Positions 1 to 8,626 of a stretch of DNA of 64,000 bases are shown here, in pieces (positions within the stretch are counted from its first letter, which is position 1; every line of letters starts with the position of its first letter). The stretch is from Blautia obeum ATCC 29174 (GTDB lineage: Bacteria > Bacillota > Clostridia > Lachnospirales > Lachnospiraceae). The translations under genes and the position numbers were made by a program. The notes under the pieces were generated by a model that searched no databases, was not told where the DNA came from, and was given only the letters and a program-made list of their open reading frames with translations. The stretch spans positions 999,001 to 1,063,000 of the forward strand of contig NZ_CP102265.1 in assembly GCF_025147765.1 (NCBI RefSeq), in the 5' to 3' direction.

Positions 1-206
1 AGACGATCCAGAGTGCATGGGACGAAGCAGCAGAACTGGAGATGCCGGATGAAAGGAAACTCCTTCGGCAGATGGTAGAGAAGAAATATGCTCCAGGTAG
101 CAGCCTTGATGAGAAGGAAATGAGACGGCTGTATGGGTATCTGGCACGACGTGGTTTTCGGTCCGGAGATATTTTTTCCGTATTGGAAGAAATGGATATC
201 TCATAA
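1..206 (+). CDS. recX: Regulatory protein RecX, C-terminal part (5' truncated by window edge)
   Basis: Reading from base 3 gives 67 codons ending at TAA 204-206. The pattern is that of the RecX three-helix repeats, with segments such as LLRQMVEKKY, YGYLARRGF and SGDIFSVLEEM. RecX binds RecA and modulates filament formation and activity in recombination and the SOS response. The start lies outside the window, so length and promoter cannot be judged. The neighbour is rny, which has its own promoter. The identification rests on repeat character rather than a catalytic motif, so it is good but not certain. Confidence 0.72.
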   Translation, partial: TIQSAWDEAAELEMPDERKLLRQMVEKKYAPGSSLDEKEMRRLYGYLARRGFRSGDIFSVLEEMDIS

Positions 207-253
207 TGGTTCTGTACCTGAGCAGTTATGAGTTAAAAATTATGTAGAAAAAC

Positions 254-282
254 TTGACATAAATCCTAAAAACAGCTAAACT
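254..282 (+). promoter_or_regulatory. Sigma-A-type promoter for rny
   Basis: TTGACA (254-259), a 17-base spacer, then TAAACT (277-282), about 48 bases before the rny start codon. Confidence 0.65.
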
Positions 283-329
283 TGTATTGTTGTATTTGTA
301 CAATGAAAACTAAATAAGGAGGTGCTCCT

Positions 330-1889
330 GTGGCAATTACAATTATTGTAGCAATTGTCGCTGTAGCGGTCGCACTGCTTATTGCGGTTCCTCTTACTTG
401 CAAGGTTGCGGTTAACAACAAAGCTAAAAAAGATGCTGAAGTTGTTGGCACAGCAGAAAACAGAGCAAGAAGCATCATAGATGAAGCTTTAAAAACTGCT
501 GAGACGAAGAAGAGAGAAGCTTTATTGGAAGTAAAGGAAGAATCCCTCAGAACGAAAAATGAACTTGAGAAGGAAACCAAGGAACGAAGATCCGAGCTGC
601 AGAAATACGAAAGACGTGTTTTATCAAAAGAGGAATCGGTTGATAAAAAAGCGGATGCAGTAGAGAAGCGTGAGGCAGAGTGCACAGCAAAAGTTGCTGA
701 GTTACAAAAAAGAGAAAAGAAAGTAGACGAACTTGAACAAAAAGGAGTACAGGAACTGGAAAGAATTTCCGGTCTGACCTCCGACCAGGCAAAAGACGAG
801 TTACTCAGAAGTGTAGAAGATGATGTCAAAGTTGATGTTGCCAGAATGTACAAGGAACTGGAAAACAGAGCCAAGGAAGAAGCTGGCAAGAAAGCAAAAG
901 AGTACGTGGTAAATGCAATTCAGAAATGTGCAGTTGACCATGTCGCAGAGACTACAATTTCTGTTGTACAGCTTCCAAGTGATGAGATGAAGGGTAGAAT
1001 CATCGGACGTGAAGGACGTAACATTCGTACTCTTGAAACACTGACAGGTGTTGATCTGATCATTGATGATACACCGGAAGCAGTCGTTTTATCTGCTTTT
1101 GACCCGATTCGCCGTGAGATCGCCAGAGTGGCTCTGGAGAAACTCATCGTTGACGGACGTATTCATCCGGCTAGAATCGAAGAAATGGTAGAGAAAGCAC
1201 AGAAAGAAGTAGAAACACAGATTCGTGAAGATGGTGAGAACGCAGCAATGGATGTTGGTGTTCACGGTATCCATCCAGAACTGCTGAAACTTCTTGGACG
1301 TATGAAATTCCGTTCAAGCTATGGACAGAATGCTTTGAAACATTCTATCGAGGTGGCACAGCTTTCAGGAATTCTCGCCGGAGAAATCGGTGTAGATGTC
1401 CGTATGGCAAAACGTGCCGGATTGCTTCATGATATAGGTAAATCTATCGATCATGAGGTAGAGGGTTCACATATTCAGATTGGCGTAGATCTTTGTAAGA
1501 AATACAAAGAATCCGCAGTTGTCATCAATACAGTTGCGTCTCACCATGGAGATGTGGAACCGGAATCTCTTGTTGCATGTATTGTTCAGGCAGCTGATGC
1601 AATTTCAGCAGCAAGGCCGGGTGCAAGAAGAGAGACACTTGAGACTTACACAAACCGTTTGAAACAGTTGGAAGACATTACAAATGAATTTAAGGGAGTC
1701 GACAAGTCCTTTGCTATTCAGGCAGGCAGGGAAATTCGTGTAATGGTAGTACCGGAACAGGTTACAGATGCAGATATGGTTCTGTTGGCAAGAGATATCT
1801 CCAAACAGATCGAAGCTGAACTGGAATATCCGGGTCAGATTAAAGTTAATGTGATTCGTGAGAGCCGTGCGGTAGATTATGCGAAGTAA
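330..1889 (+). CDS. rny: Ribonuclease Y
   Basis: Membrane-anchored endoribonuclease that starts mRNA turnover in Gram-positive bacteria. The 519-residue product has the full family layout. There is one N-terminal membrane helix (about residues 3-23) and a long charged coiled coil (about 30-190). A KH RNA-binding motif GRIIGREGRNIR sits near residue 222. An HD phosphodiesterase domain follows, with LLHDIGK near 368 and SHHGD further on. The length matches the usual 510-520 residues. The start is GTG at 330, chosen because AAGGAGGT lies just upstream at 316-323. It is monocistronic, with a promoter at 254 and a hairpin terminator after the stop. Nothing looks damaged. Confidence 0.97.
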   Translation: MAITIIVAIVAVAVALLIAVPLTCKVAVNNKAKKDAEVVGTAENRARSIIDEALKTAETKKREALLEVKEESLRTKNELEKETKERRSELQKYERRVLSKEESVDKKADAVEKREAECTAKVAELQKREKKVDELEQKGVQELERISGLTSDQAKDELLRSVEDDVKVDVARMYKELENRAKEEAGKKAKEYVVNAIQKCAVDHVAETTISVVQLPSDEMKGRIIGREGRNIRTLETLTGVDLIIDDTPEAVVLSAFDPIRREIARVALEKLIVDGRIHPARIEEMVEKAQKEVETQIREDGENAAMDVGVHGIHPELLKLLGRMKFRSSYGQNALKHSIEVAQLSGILAGEIGVDVRMAKRAGLLHDIGKSIDHEVEGSHIQIGVDLCKKYKESAVVINTVASHHGDVEPESLVACIVQAADAISAARPGARRETLETYTNRLKQLEDITNEFKGVDKSFAIQAGREIRVMVVPEQVTDADMVLLARDISKQIEAELEYPGQIKVNVIRESRAVDYAK

Positions 1890-1911
1890 TCTTTCGGGGA
1901 CATAGAAGTTC

Positions 1912-1951
1912 AGAAAGGGTATGATACTGAGAAGTGTCATATCCTTTTTTT
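1912..1951 (+). terminator. Intrinsic terminator of rny
   Basis: A hairpin pairs the segment near 1913-1926 with 1932-1946 (AGTGTCATATCC arm, a few G-U pairs) and ends in a run of seven T. Confidence 0.85.
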
Positions 1952-1999
1952 ATGTTCTAAGTCTGAGAAAAACTCCGTAGACTGGTATGGGGTGAGGAG

Positions 2000-2593
2000 A
2001 TGAAACAAAAACTATCAGTAAATAAAAACAGAGAATTACCGGCTTATTATCTGTTTTTTATTGGGTGTGTCATTGGGATTGTGCTTCCGAATCTGATATA
2101 TAAAATGCAGTGGAAACAAAATACAGTATCTGCATTATATCTTATGGGAATTTATGCAGAAAAAGGGAGCAGAGAGTATTTCTGGAAAGTGCTGAGAATG
2201 AGGGGAGGTTTGTTTCTTCTTGTTGCTGGCAGTGGCCTGACGATATTTGGGGTTTTGGTTGCGGTAGGTGGAATGATTTTGTTGGGAATAGGAATGGGTA
2301 TGTTGATGACCATGTCAATCCTTCAGTTCGGATTTCACGGTGGTTTGATCGGCATAGGACTGATGTTTCCTCAGTTTATTATTTACGTACCATGTTTTTT
2401 TGCTGTAAGTAAGAATGTATATGAATATTCGATGAGAATTTGGAAAAACCATAGCTCTTTTTCGGGACAGGTATCGACTTATATAGTGAAAATGCTGATA
2501 TGTGCAGTTGTCCTGTGTGCTGGAATTCTGTCAGAGGTTTACTGCAATCCGGTCATAATGAAAATTTTAATACAGAATTTGAAAATATTTTAA
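2000..2593 (+). CDS. spoIIM: Stage II sporulation protein M-like membrane protein
   Basis: A 197-residue, largely hydrophobic protein with about five membrane segments and an N-terminal LPAYYLFFIGCVIGI stretch. SpoIIM belongs to the peptidoglycan hydrolase complex that drives engulfment of the forespore. The glycine-rich core (GLTIFGVLVAVGG onward) and the LQFGFHGG segment fit the SpoIIM/DUF95 fold. The start follows GGGGTGAGGAG at 1989-1999. It lies just upstream of xerD, a neighbourhood I recall from other clostridial genomes. The family is diverse, so the sporulation role is inferred from similarity and position. Confidence 0.8.
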   Translation: MKQKLSVNKNRELPAYYLFFIGCVIGIVLPNLIYKMQWKQNTVSALYLMGIYAEKGSREYFWKVLRMRGGLFLLVAGSGLTIFGVLVAVGGMILLGIGMGMLMTMSILQFGFHGGLIGIGLMFPQFIIYVPCFFAVSKNVYEYSMRIWKNHSSFSGQVSTYIVKMLICAVVLCAGILSEVYCNPVIMKILIQNLKIF

Positions 2594-2697
2594 AGGTTGT
2601 TTTACCATATATAGTATTGGTTGACAATAAATCTGCGATATTTTGTAGAAAACACGGAAAAGCCTGATTTTAAAAGGGTTTAGCACAGAAAAAAGAT

Positions 2698-2726
2698 TTG
2701 ATTTTATGTAAAATTGCAAGTATAAT
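2698..2726 (+). promoter_or_regulatory. Promoter for xerD
   Basis: TTGATT (2698-2703), 17 bases, then TATAAT (2721-2726), ahead of the recombinase gene. Confidence 0.65.
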
Positions 2727-2773
2727 ACAGATACATTTGGGGAAGATAAATTTTTAATATAATACGGGAAGTA

Positions 2774-3664
2774 ATGGGAATGGAAAAAGTAATAGAAAAT
2801 TTTATTGCGTATATGCGAGAGGCAAAGAAGGCATCGCAGAACACGGAGATTTCATACGAGCGTGATCTGAAAAAACTGGCCCGATATCTTCGTAATCAGA
2901 AGATTATGGATTTTTCAGAAGTTACCAAGACGGATCTACAAGGTTATCTGAAGGAATTGCAGAAGGAGAATCTGGCATTATCTACAATTTCCAGAAATAT
3001 TGCATCAATAAGAGCACTGTATCATTATATGATAAGAACAGGGAAAATGCAGGAAGATCCGTCTGAAACACTAAAGCCGCCAAAATTAGAGAAAAAAATG
3101 CCGGAAATTCTGTCGGTAGAAGAAGTAGACAGGCTGCTAAAACAACCGAACCTGAACACACCTAAGGGTATTCGGGACAATGCTATGATGGAATTGATGT
3201 ATGCAACAGGAATGAGAGTCAGTGAACTGATCCATTTACAGATTACAGATATTAATCTGCAGATGGGATATGTGATCTGCCATGATTCAGAAAAAGAGCG
3301 GATCATTCCAATCGGCAATGTGAGCAGAAATGCAATTTTGCAATATATGGAGCATTCCAGAGGCTTTTTTGTTAAGAACAAAAAAGAATCCTCTTTATTT
3401 ACAAACTGTTCGGGGAAATCTATGAGCAGACAGGGATTCTGGAAAGTTTTGAAAGGATATGCGGTAGATGCCGGAATTCACAGAGATATTACACCACATA
3501 CATTACGCCATTCCTTTGCGGTACATATGCTGCAGAACGGAGCAGATGTAAAAAGCGTGCAGGAAATGCTTGGACATTCGGATATTTCTTCTACACAGAT
3601 TTATCTGGGAATGAATGTAGCAAGAATGAGAGATGTGTATATGAAAGCACATCCCAGACATTAA
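2774..3664 (+). CDS. xerD: Tyrosine recombinase XerD
   Basis: Site-specific recombinase of the XerC/XerD type, which resolves chromosome dimers at dif with its partner recombinase. The 296-residue length is standard. An N-terminal SAM-like core-binding domain (about 1-90) precedes the catalytic domain. All catalytic residues are visible: R148 in TGMRVSEL, H242 and R245 in HTLRHSF, H268 in LGHSD and nucleophile Y277. The start at 2774 (ATG GGA ATG) could also be the second ATG at 2780, since the GGGA ribosome site fits either. No integrase-type neighbours are seen, so a housekeeping role is more likely than a phage one. Confidence 0.92.
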   Translation: MGMEKVIENFIAYMREAKKASQNTEISYERDLKKLARYLRNQKIMDFSEVTKTDLQGYLKELQKENLALSTISRNIASIRALYHYMIRTGKMQEDPSETLKPPKLEKKMPEILSVEEVDRLLKQPNLNTPKGIRDNAMMELMYATGMRVSELIHLQITDINLQMGYVICHDSEKERIIPIGNVSRNAILQYMEHSRGFFVKNKKESSLFTNCSGKSMSRQGFWKVLKGYAVDAGIHRDITPHTLRHSFAVHMLQNGADVKSVQEMLGHSDISSTQIYLGMNVARMRDVYMKAHPRH

Positions 3665-3700
3665 AAAGGCAGAGCCAGATAAACGGCTCTGCCTTTTGGT
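3664..3700. terminator. Bidirectional terminator between xerD and the DAHP synthase gene
   Basis: AAAGGCAGAGCC and GGCTCTGCCTTT form a perfect 12-bp stem with an 8-base loop. A and T runs on the two sides let it serve both convergent genes. Confidence 0.88.
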
Positions 3701-3711
3701 GTTCTTAGTGA

Positions 3712-4743
3712 TTAACACATTTCTGCAATTGTGTAAAGCAGTTTTTCGGATTCCTCCCATCCGAGACATGGATCTGTGATGGATTTTCCATAAATATGAT
3801 TTCCGCCAATCTTCTGATTGCCAGGTTCGATATAACTTTCAATCATGAAACCTTTTACCAGTTTATGAAGTTCAGGATCGACCATACGACTGTGAAGAAC
3901 TTCTTTGGCGATACGAACCTGCTGTTCATACTTTTTGTTGGAGTTGGAGTGGTTGGTGTCTACGATAACTGCCGGGTTCTGGAGATTCTTTTCCTGATAT
4001 TTTTCCCACAGAAGACGAAGATCTTCGTAATGGTAGTTCGGGATAGCTTCTCCATGTTTATTTACAGCACCACGAAGGATAGTATGTGCAAGTGGATTAC
4101 CAGTTGTTTCAACTTCCCAGCTTCTGTAAATGAAACGATGAGAACCCTGTGCAGCAACGACAGAGTTCAGCATAACGCTATAATCACCGCTGGTCGGGTT
4201 TTTCATGCCGGCAGGCACATCCATACCACTGACGGTAAGGCGATGCTGCTGATCTTCAACAGAACGGGCACCGACAGCTACATAAGAGAGAATGTCGGAA
4301 AGATAACGATAGTTTTCCGGATAAAGCATTTCATCTGCGCAGGTGAAACCGCTTTCCTGAATTGCGTGAATATGCATTTTACGAATGGCAATCAGCCCGG
4401 CAAGCATATCAGGTGCTTTTTCAGGGTCTGGCTGATGAACCATACCTTTGTATCCTTCACCTGTAGTACGTGGTTTATTTGTATAAACTCGTGGAATGAT
4501 CAGAACTTTGTCTGCGATTTTATCCTGCACTTTACGCAGACGAAGAAGATAATCACATACAGCATCTTCATTATCGGCAGAACATGGACCAATGATTGCA
4601 AGAAATTTATCTGATTTGCCTGTAAAGACATCACGGATCTCCTGATCTCTTTTTGCTTTCAGTTCCTGAATTGCAGCATCGATGGGATACTGGTTGCGGA
4701 TCTCAGCAGGTGTAGGCAGTTTCTTTAAAAAAGTGAATCCCAT
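3712..4743 (-). CDS. 3-deoxy-7-phosphoheptulonate (DAHP) synthase, class I
   Basis: Condenses phosphoenolpyruvate with erythrose-4-phosphate, the first step of the shikimate pathway. Class I (AroF/G/H type) signatures are present: IIGPCSADNEDAV, PRVYTNKPRTTGEGYKG, the QGSHRF and TTGNPLAHTILRG segments, and DTNHSNSNK. I start it at 4743 (ATG GGA TTC) because GAGGAGGAAAAT lies directly before it. An ATG at 4791 would add 16 residues without a ribosome site. That gives 343 residues, normal for the class. No N-terminal chorismate mutase or regulatory domain is seen, so the feedback specificity cannot be read. It is transcribed alone from its own promoter. Confidence 0.94.
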   Translation of the reverse strand: MGFTFLKKLPTPAEIRNQYPIDAAIQELKAKRDQEIRDVFTGKSDKFLAIIGPCSADNEDAVCDYLLRLRKVQDKIADKVLIIPRVYTNKPRTTGEGYKGMVHQPDPEKAPDMLAGLIAIRKMHIHAIQESGFTCADEMLYPENYRYLSDILSYVAVGARSVEDQQHRLTVSGMDVPAGMKNPTSGDYSVMLNSVVAAQGSHRFIYRSWEVETTGNPLAHTILRGAVNKHGEAIPNYHYEDLRLLWEKYQEKNLQNPAVIVDTNHSNSNKKYEQQVRIAKEVLHSRMVDPELHKLVKGFMIESYIEPGNQKIGGNHIYGKSITDPCLGWEESEKLLYTIAEMC

Positions 4744-4847
4744 ATTTTCCTCCTCGCATCCGGAATTTACCGGACATAATGGTATATTCATAATTGCATA
4801 TGCGGGGCGTTCCCCGTTTGTCTGACAGCATCGGACATATCGCGTTT

Positions 4848-4876
4848 ATTATAAACGATTAAAAAGTGGTTGTCGA
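4848..4876 (-). promoter_or_regulatory. Promoter for the DAHP synthase gene
   Basis: Read on the minus strand: TCGACA (4876-4871), 17 bases, TATAAT (4853-4848), about 105 bases before the start codon. Confidence 0.65.
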
Positions 4877-4929
4877 TAGAAATGTTATATATTTAACGCA
4901 AAACTTTATAAAGTTACCATGTGTAATTG

Positions 4930-6234
4930 CTAAAATTCCATATGATACAGTGCATAAATATGTAAAAGACTGAGCAGAATTTCACTAAGCAGAAGTCCAT
5001 ACAGATATCCACGTATACCAAGGACGGGGATGGCAAATATTACGAAAGAGATTCGGAGAAGAATCCCGAGAACACTGTGAACGAGTGTTGTTCCGGTTTT
5101 TCCCAGACCATTCAAAATACTGGTAAGTGCAATATTTGTATAAAGAAACGGACAGATAAATGAAAGTGTACGAATGTAGAGTCCGGCATCTGTATTATGG
5201 AAAAGTATGGTTCCGGCAAAATTTCCCCCAAAGTAAAAAACGGTGGTGCATAAAGATCCGAGAAGGATACAGGCAGCACAGGTGGTACGTGTGATATAGC
5301 GGATTTTTCTGCGGTGTCCAAGTGCCTGCATTTCTGCAACAGAGGGCATCAGAATGACAGATGCAGAGCTGGTAACGGTAGAAGGAAAAAGAATGCAGGG
5401 AAGAGCCATTCCGGTAAAAACTCCATAGAGACTCAAAGCTTCGGATGGAGAGAGACCATACATACGGAGACACTGGGGAATCAATACAACTTCGATGGCG
5501 GTCAGTACAGAGAGAAGAAGCCGGTTCAGAGTCAGGGGAAGTGCCATATGCCCGATCTCAGATATTTTTTGCACAGGTTTTTCTATATGATGTGAAGATA
5601 CAGAACTGTTCAGACTTATACAGATAAAAGAACACAGAGCAGCGGCAAGCTCTGAGAGAAAACTTCCTGCAACTGCAATCATTGCGGTGACAGCAATATT
5701 GCGGGATAGACAGATCTGCCAGAGCAGACAGGTGGAAAAAATACGGACGGCCTGTTCCAGAATCTGTGTGGCAGCGGGAAAAGAAGCTTTTTTTAGTCCA
5801 AGATAGTAGCTATTAACACAGAGATGGACGGAAGCAAAGGGAAAACTTAGGGCGAGCAGGCGAATCAGTGATTCAGTAGCCGGTTCCTTTAAAATCTGTA
5901 CAGCAAAAAAATGAGAAAAAGTAAAAATGCTCCATGCGGCCATGCCGGAGAGAAAAAGAGCAAGAAAGGTACCAATGCGGAAACAGTCCTGCGCTTCTTT
6001 TTTTTCTCCAAGTGCCGTGTGAGAGGATATCAGGCGGGAGAGTGATGTCTGAATCCCGAAGGTGGTCATGGCAAGAACCAGATGCTGCAGAGGAACAACC
6101 AGCTGATACAGACCGATTCCTTCTGCACCAATGGTATGTGAAAGGAATATTCTATAAAAGAAGCCCATAATACGGCTGATCAGGCCAGCAGAAGTCAGAA
6201 GGAAAGTTCCTTTGAAAAATCGTTCTTTCGACAT
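4930..6234 (-). CDS. Polysaccharide biosynthesis / SpoVB-like flippase (MOP superfamily)
   Basis: A 434-residue integral membrane protein with about 12 predicted helices. It begins with the family signature FLLTSAGLISRIMGFFYRI and then GAEGIGLYQL. SpoVB and its relatives flip lipid-linked cell-wall or spore-cortex precursors. The GIQTSLSRLIS stretch and an N-terminal lysine/arginine cluster support membership. SpoVB itself is usually somewhat longer (about 500), so this may be a shorter paralogue. AGGACG precedes the ATG at 6234. It is divergent from the Fe-S operon with about 125 bases between them. The role in sporulation is inferred. Confidence 0.83.
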   Translation of the reverse strand: MSKERFFKGTFLLTSAGLISRIMGFFYRIFLSHTIGAEGIGLYQLVVPLQHLVLAMTTFGIQTSLSRLISSHTALGEKKEAQDCFRIGTFLALFLSGMAAWSIFTFSHFFAVQILKEPATESLIRLLALSFPFASVHLCVNSYYLGLKKASFPAATQILEQAVRIFSTCLLWQICLSRNIAVTAMIAVAGSFLSELAAALCSFICISLNSSVSSHHIEKPVQKISEIGHMALPLTLNRLLLSVLTAIEVVLIPQCLRMYGLSPSEALSLYGVFTGMALPCILFPSTVTSSASVILMPSVAEMQALGHRRKIRYITRTTCAACILLGSLCTTVFYFGGNFAGTILFHNTDAGLYIRTLSFICPFLYTNIALTSILNGLGKTGTTLVHSVLGILLRISFVIFAIPVLGIRGYLYGLLLSEILLSLLHIYALYHMEF

Positions 6235-6280
6235 GAAAAACGTCCTGTGGCTTTTTTGACAGTATATGCAGAAAACCTCC

Positions 6281-6309
6281 TTGACAGAACAGAGGGTTTC
6301 TGCTAAAGT
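6281..6309 (+). promoter_or_regulatory. Promoter of the Fe-S cluster operon
   Basis: A consensus TTGACA (6281-6286), 17 bases, TAAAGT (6304-6309). It drives the Rrf2 regulator gene and probably nifS and nifU. Confidence 0.78.
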
Positions 6310-6320
6310 ATGACTTGAAA

Positions 6321-6346
6321 TAAATCCGACGAAAACACTAGGAATT
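6321..6346 (+). promoter_or_regulatory. Candidate Rrf2/IscR operator
   Basis: An imperfect inverted repeat, AAATCCGAC facing CTAGGAATT, lies just downstream of the -10 box, where a bound repressor would block transcription. The layout suits autoregulation by the Rrf2 protein encoded next. The match is by eye. Confidence 0.45.
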
Positions 6347-6360
6347 AAAGAGGTGAGTGG

Positions 6361-6795
6361 ATGAAACTGTCAACAAGGGCAAGATACGGTCTCAAAGCAT
6401 TGATTGATCTGGGTCTGCATTGTGAAACAGAAGCCGTTTCCATTCAGAGTATTGCAAGCCGACAGAATATCTCAGACAGCTATCTGGAGCAGCTTATGGC
6501 GAAGCTTAAGAAGGCTGGTCTGGTGGATAGTACCAGAGGTGCCGGTGGTGGTTACCGGCTGGGACGACCGGCAGCAGAGATTTCCGTGGGTGATGTCCTG
6601 AGGGTTCTGGAGGGAAGTCTGGAAGCTGCACAGTGTTCCGGAATGGAAGATGAGAGCACCTGTGAGAATCACGATATCTGCGTGACGAAATATGTGTGGA
6701 AACGAATCAACGACAGTATTACACAGGCGGTAGATACTATGATGCTGGATCAGTTGATTGAAGAAAGCCGGAAAAAACAACAGGAAAAAATGTAA
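6361..6795 (+). CDS. iscR: Rrf2 family transcriptional regulator, IscR-like
   Basis: A 144-residue winged-helix regulator that opens with the family signature MKLSTRARYGLKALIDL. The recognition region is ISDSYLEQLMAKLKKAGL, followed by the wing RGAGGGYRLGRP. Three cysteines at C92, C101 and C107 occupy the place of the IscR cluster ligands, so it probably binds a [2Fe-2S] cluster and senses Fe-S demand. This separates it from CymR-type members that lack the cysteines. AAAGAGGTGA precedes the ATG. It is 30 bases from the cysteine desulfurase gene and heads that operon. Autoregulation through the site at 6321-6346 is inferred. Confidence 0.9.
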   Translation: MKLSTRARYGLKALIDLGLHCETEAVSIQSIASRQNISDSYLEQLMAKLKKAGLVDSTRGAGGGYRLGRPAAEISVGDVLRVLEGSLEAAQCSGMEDESTCENHDICVTKYVWKRINDSITQAVDTMMLDQLIEESRKKQQEKM

Positions 6796-6825
6796 AATTT
6801 CATTTTTTAAGCAGGAGGAAAAAAC

Positions 6826-8013
6826 ATGAGTAAATTAATATATCTGGATAACGCAGCAACAACCAAAACTGCTCCGGAAGTTCTTGATGCAATGCTTCCG
6901 TATTTTTCTGAATATTATGGAAATCCTTCCAGTATCTATGATTTTGCACAGAAGAGCAAAGAGGCTGTAACAAAAGGAAGACAGCAGATTGCAGATGCAC
7001 TGAATACCAGAAAAGAAGATATTTATTTTACAGCAGGCGGAAGTGAGGCAGATAACTGGGCACTTAAGGCTACCTTTGAAGCATACAAGTCCAAAGGTAA
7101 TCACATTATTACAACCAAGATCGAGCATCATGCTATTCTGCATACATGTGAATATCTGGAAAAAGAAAGAGGAGCAAAGATCACATATCTTGATGTGGAT
7201 GAGAATGGAGTTGTCCGTCTGGATGAACTGGAAAAAGCAATCACACCGGAAACCATCCTTATTTCTGTAATGTTTGCAAACAATGAGATCGGAACCATTC
7301 AGCCAATCAAAGAAATTGGACGTATTGCCAAAGAACATGGCATCCTGTTCCATACAGATGCAGTTCAGGCATTTGGCCAGGTACCGATCGATGTGGATGA
7401 ATACAACATTGATATGCTGAGCTCCAGTGGACACAAGATTAATGGACCGAAAGGAATCGGCTTCCTTTATATTCGTAAAGGTGTCAAGATCAAATCCTTT
7501 GTACATGGAGGCGCACAGGAACGTAAACGTCGTGCAGGTACAGAGAATGTTCCTGGAATTGTTGGATATGGTGCAGCAGCAGAACGTGCAGTAAGAACTA
7601 TGAAAGAACGTACTGCTAAGGAAATCGAGCTGAGAGATTACCTGATCAATCGCCTGACTACTGAGATTCCATATTCCAGACTGAATGGTGACAAAGTAAG
7701 ACGTCTTCCGAACAATGTAAACGTAAGTTTCCAGTTCATTGAAGGAGAATCTATGCTTCTGATGCTTGACCAGAACGGCATCTGCGGTTCCAGTGGATCT
7801 GCATGCACATCAGGTTCTCTGGATCCGTCTCATGTACTTCTTGCGATCGGTGTACCGCATGAGGTTGCACATGGCTCTCTGAGACTTACTTTAAGCGATG
7901 AGACAACAAAAGAAGATCTTGATTTTACAGTAGATAAACTGAAAGAAATTGTACAGTATCTGAGAAGTATGTCTCCATTATATGAAGATTTTATCAAGAA
8001 ACATCAGCAGTAA
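6826..8013 (+). CDS. nifS: Cysteine desulfurase (NifS/IscS type)
   Basis: A PLP enzyme that takes sulfur from cysteine, giving alanine and an enzyme-bound persulfide for Fe-S assembly. The 395-residue length is normal. The protein opens with IYLDNAATTK. The PLP lysine is K204 in SSGHKINGPKG, and the sulfur-carrying cysteine is C327 in the loop CGSSGSACTSG. The short active-site loop and partner choice fit the group I (NifS/IscS) desulfurases. A strong AGGAGG site precedes it. It sits between the IscR-like regulator and the scaffold gene, so it belongs to the housekeeping Fe-S pathway. Confidence 0.96.
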   Translation: MSKLIYLDNAATTKTAPEVLDAMLPYFSEYYGNPSSIYDFAQKSKEAVTKGRQQIADALNTRKEDIYFTAGGSEADNWALKATFEAYKSKGNHIITTKIEHHAILHTCEYLEKERGAKITYLDVDENGVVRLDELEKAITPETILISVMFANNEIGTIQPIKEIGRIAKEHGILFHTDAVQAFGQVPIDVDEYNIDMLSSSGHKINGPKGIGFLYIRKGVKIKSFVHGGAQERKRRAGTENVPGIVGYGAAAERAVRTMKERTAKEIELRDYLINRLTTEIPYSRLNGDKVRRLPNNVNVSFQFIEGESMLLMLDQNGICGSSGSACTSGSLDPSHVLLAIGVPHEVAHGSLRLTLSDETTKEDLDFTVDKLKEIVQYLRSMSPLYEDFIKKHQQ

Positions 8014-8091
8014 TAAATAAAAGTGTTTATCAAGGGCAGACGATGATAGACCGAAGAAAATAAGAAGAAAATAACAGGAGGAAGTTATATT

Positions 8092-8532
8092 ATGTACAGT
8101 GAAAAAGTTATGGATCATTTTCAGCATCCAAGAAATGTAGGAGAAATCGAAAACGCAAGTGGTGTAGGAACCGTTGGTAACGCTAAATGTGGCGATATCA
8201 TGAGAATGTTCCTTGATATCGATGATAAGACTCATATCATCAAAGAATGCAAATTCAAAACATTTGGCTGTGGTGCTGCTGTTGCAACCAGCAGTATGGC
8301 AACAGAGATGGTAAAAGGAAAAACTATCGAAGAGGCAATGCAGATCACAAATAAAGCCGTTATGGAAGCTCTGGACGGACTTCCGCCGGTCAAAGTACAC
8401 TGCTCACTTCTTGCAGAAGAAGCAATCCATGCTGCACTGTGGGATTATGCACAGAAACATGGAATCGTGATCGAGGGACTGGACAAACCAAAGTCTGACA
8501 TCAGTGAGGGTGAAGAGGAAGAAGAATATTAA
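8092..8532 (+). CDS. nifU: Iron-sulfur cluster scaffold protein NifU/IscU type
   Basis: A 146-residue single-domain scaffold on which clusters are built with sulfur from the upstream desulfurase. The cluster ligands are visible: C33 and D35 (AKCGDIM), C60 (FGCGAAVA) and C104 preceded by H103 (VHCSLLA). The protein ends in an acidic tail of glutamates. AACAGGAGGAAG is the ribosome site. The C-terminal NFU and central ferredoxin-like domains of long NifU proteins are absent, as in most clostridial IscU-like proteins. It lies 78 bases after nifS in one apparent operon. Confidence 0.95.
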   Translation: MYSEKVMDHFQHPRNVGEIENASGVGTVGNAKCGDIMRMFLDIDDKTHIIKECKFKTFGCGAAVATSSMATEMVKGKTIEEAMQITNKAVMEALDGLPPVKVHCSLLAEEAIHAALWDYAQKHGIVIEGLDKPKSDISEGEEEEEY

Positions 8533-8626
8533 TAAATTCGGCTGTGAGGGGGAGAATGCCAACGGTAAAATAGAGAATGCTGTTTGGAAATATTAATTTG
8601 TAGCAAACAGTAAATTGTGAGGTGAA

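Noticed and set aside
2774..3664. Phage or island integrase
   Set aside because: The recombinase has XerD length and setting (spoIIM next to it) and no att repeats, tRNA or phage genes nearby.
3796..4614. A 272-codon open frame on the plus strand opposite the DAHP synthase
   Set aside because: Antisense shadow without ribosome site or protein-like composition.
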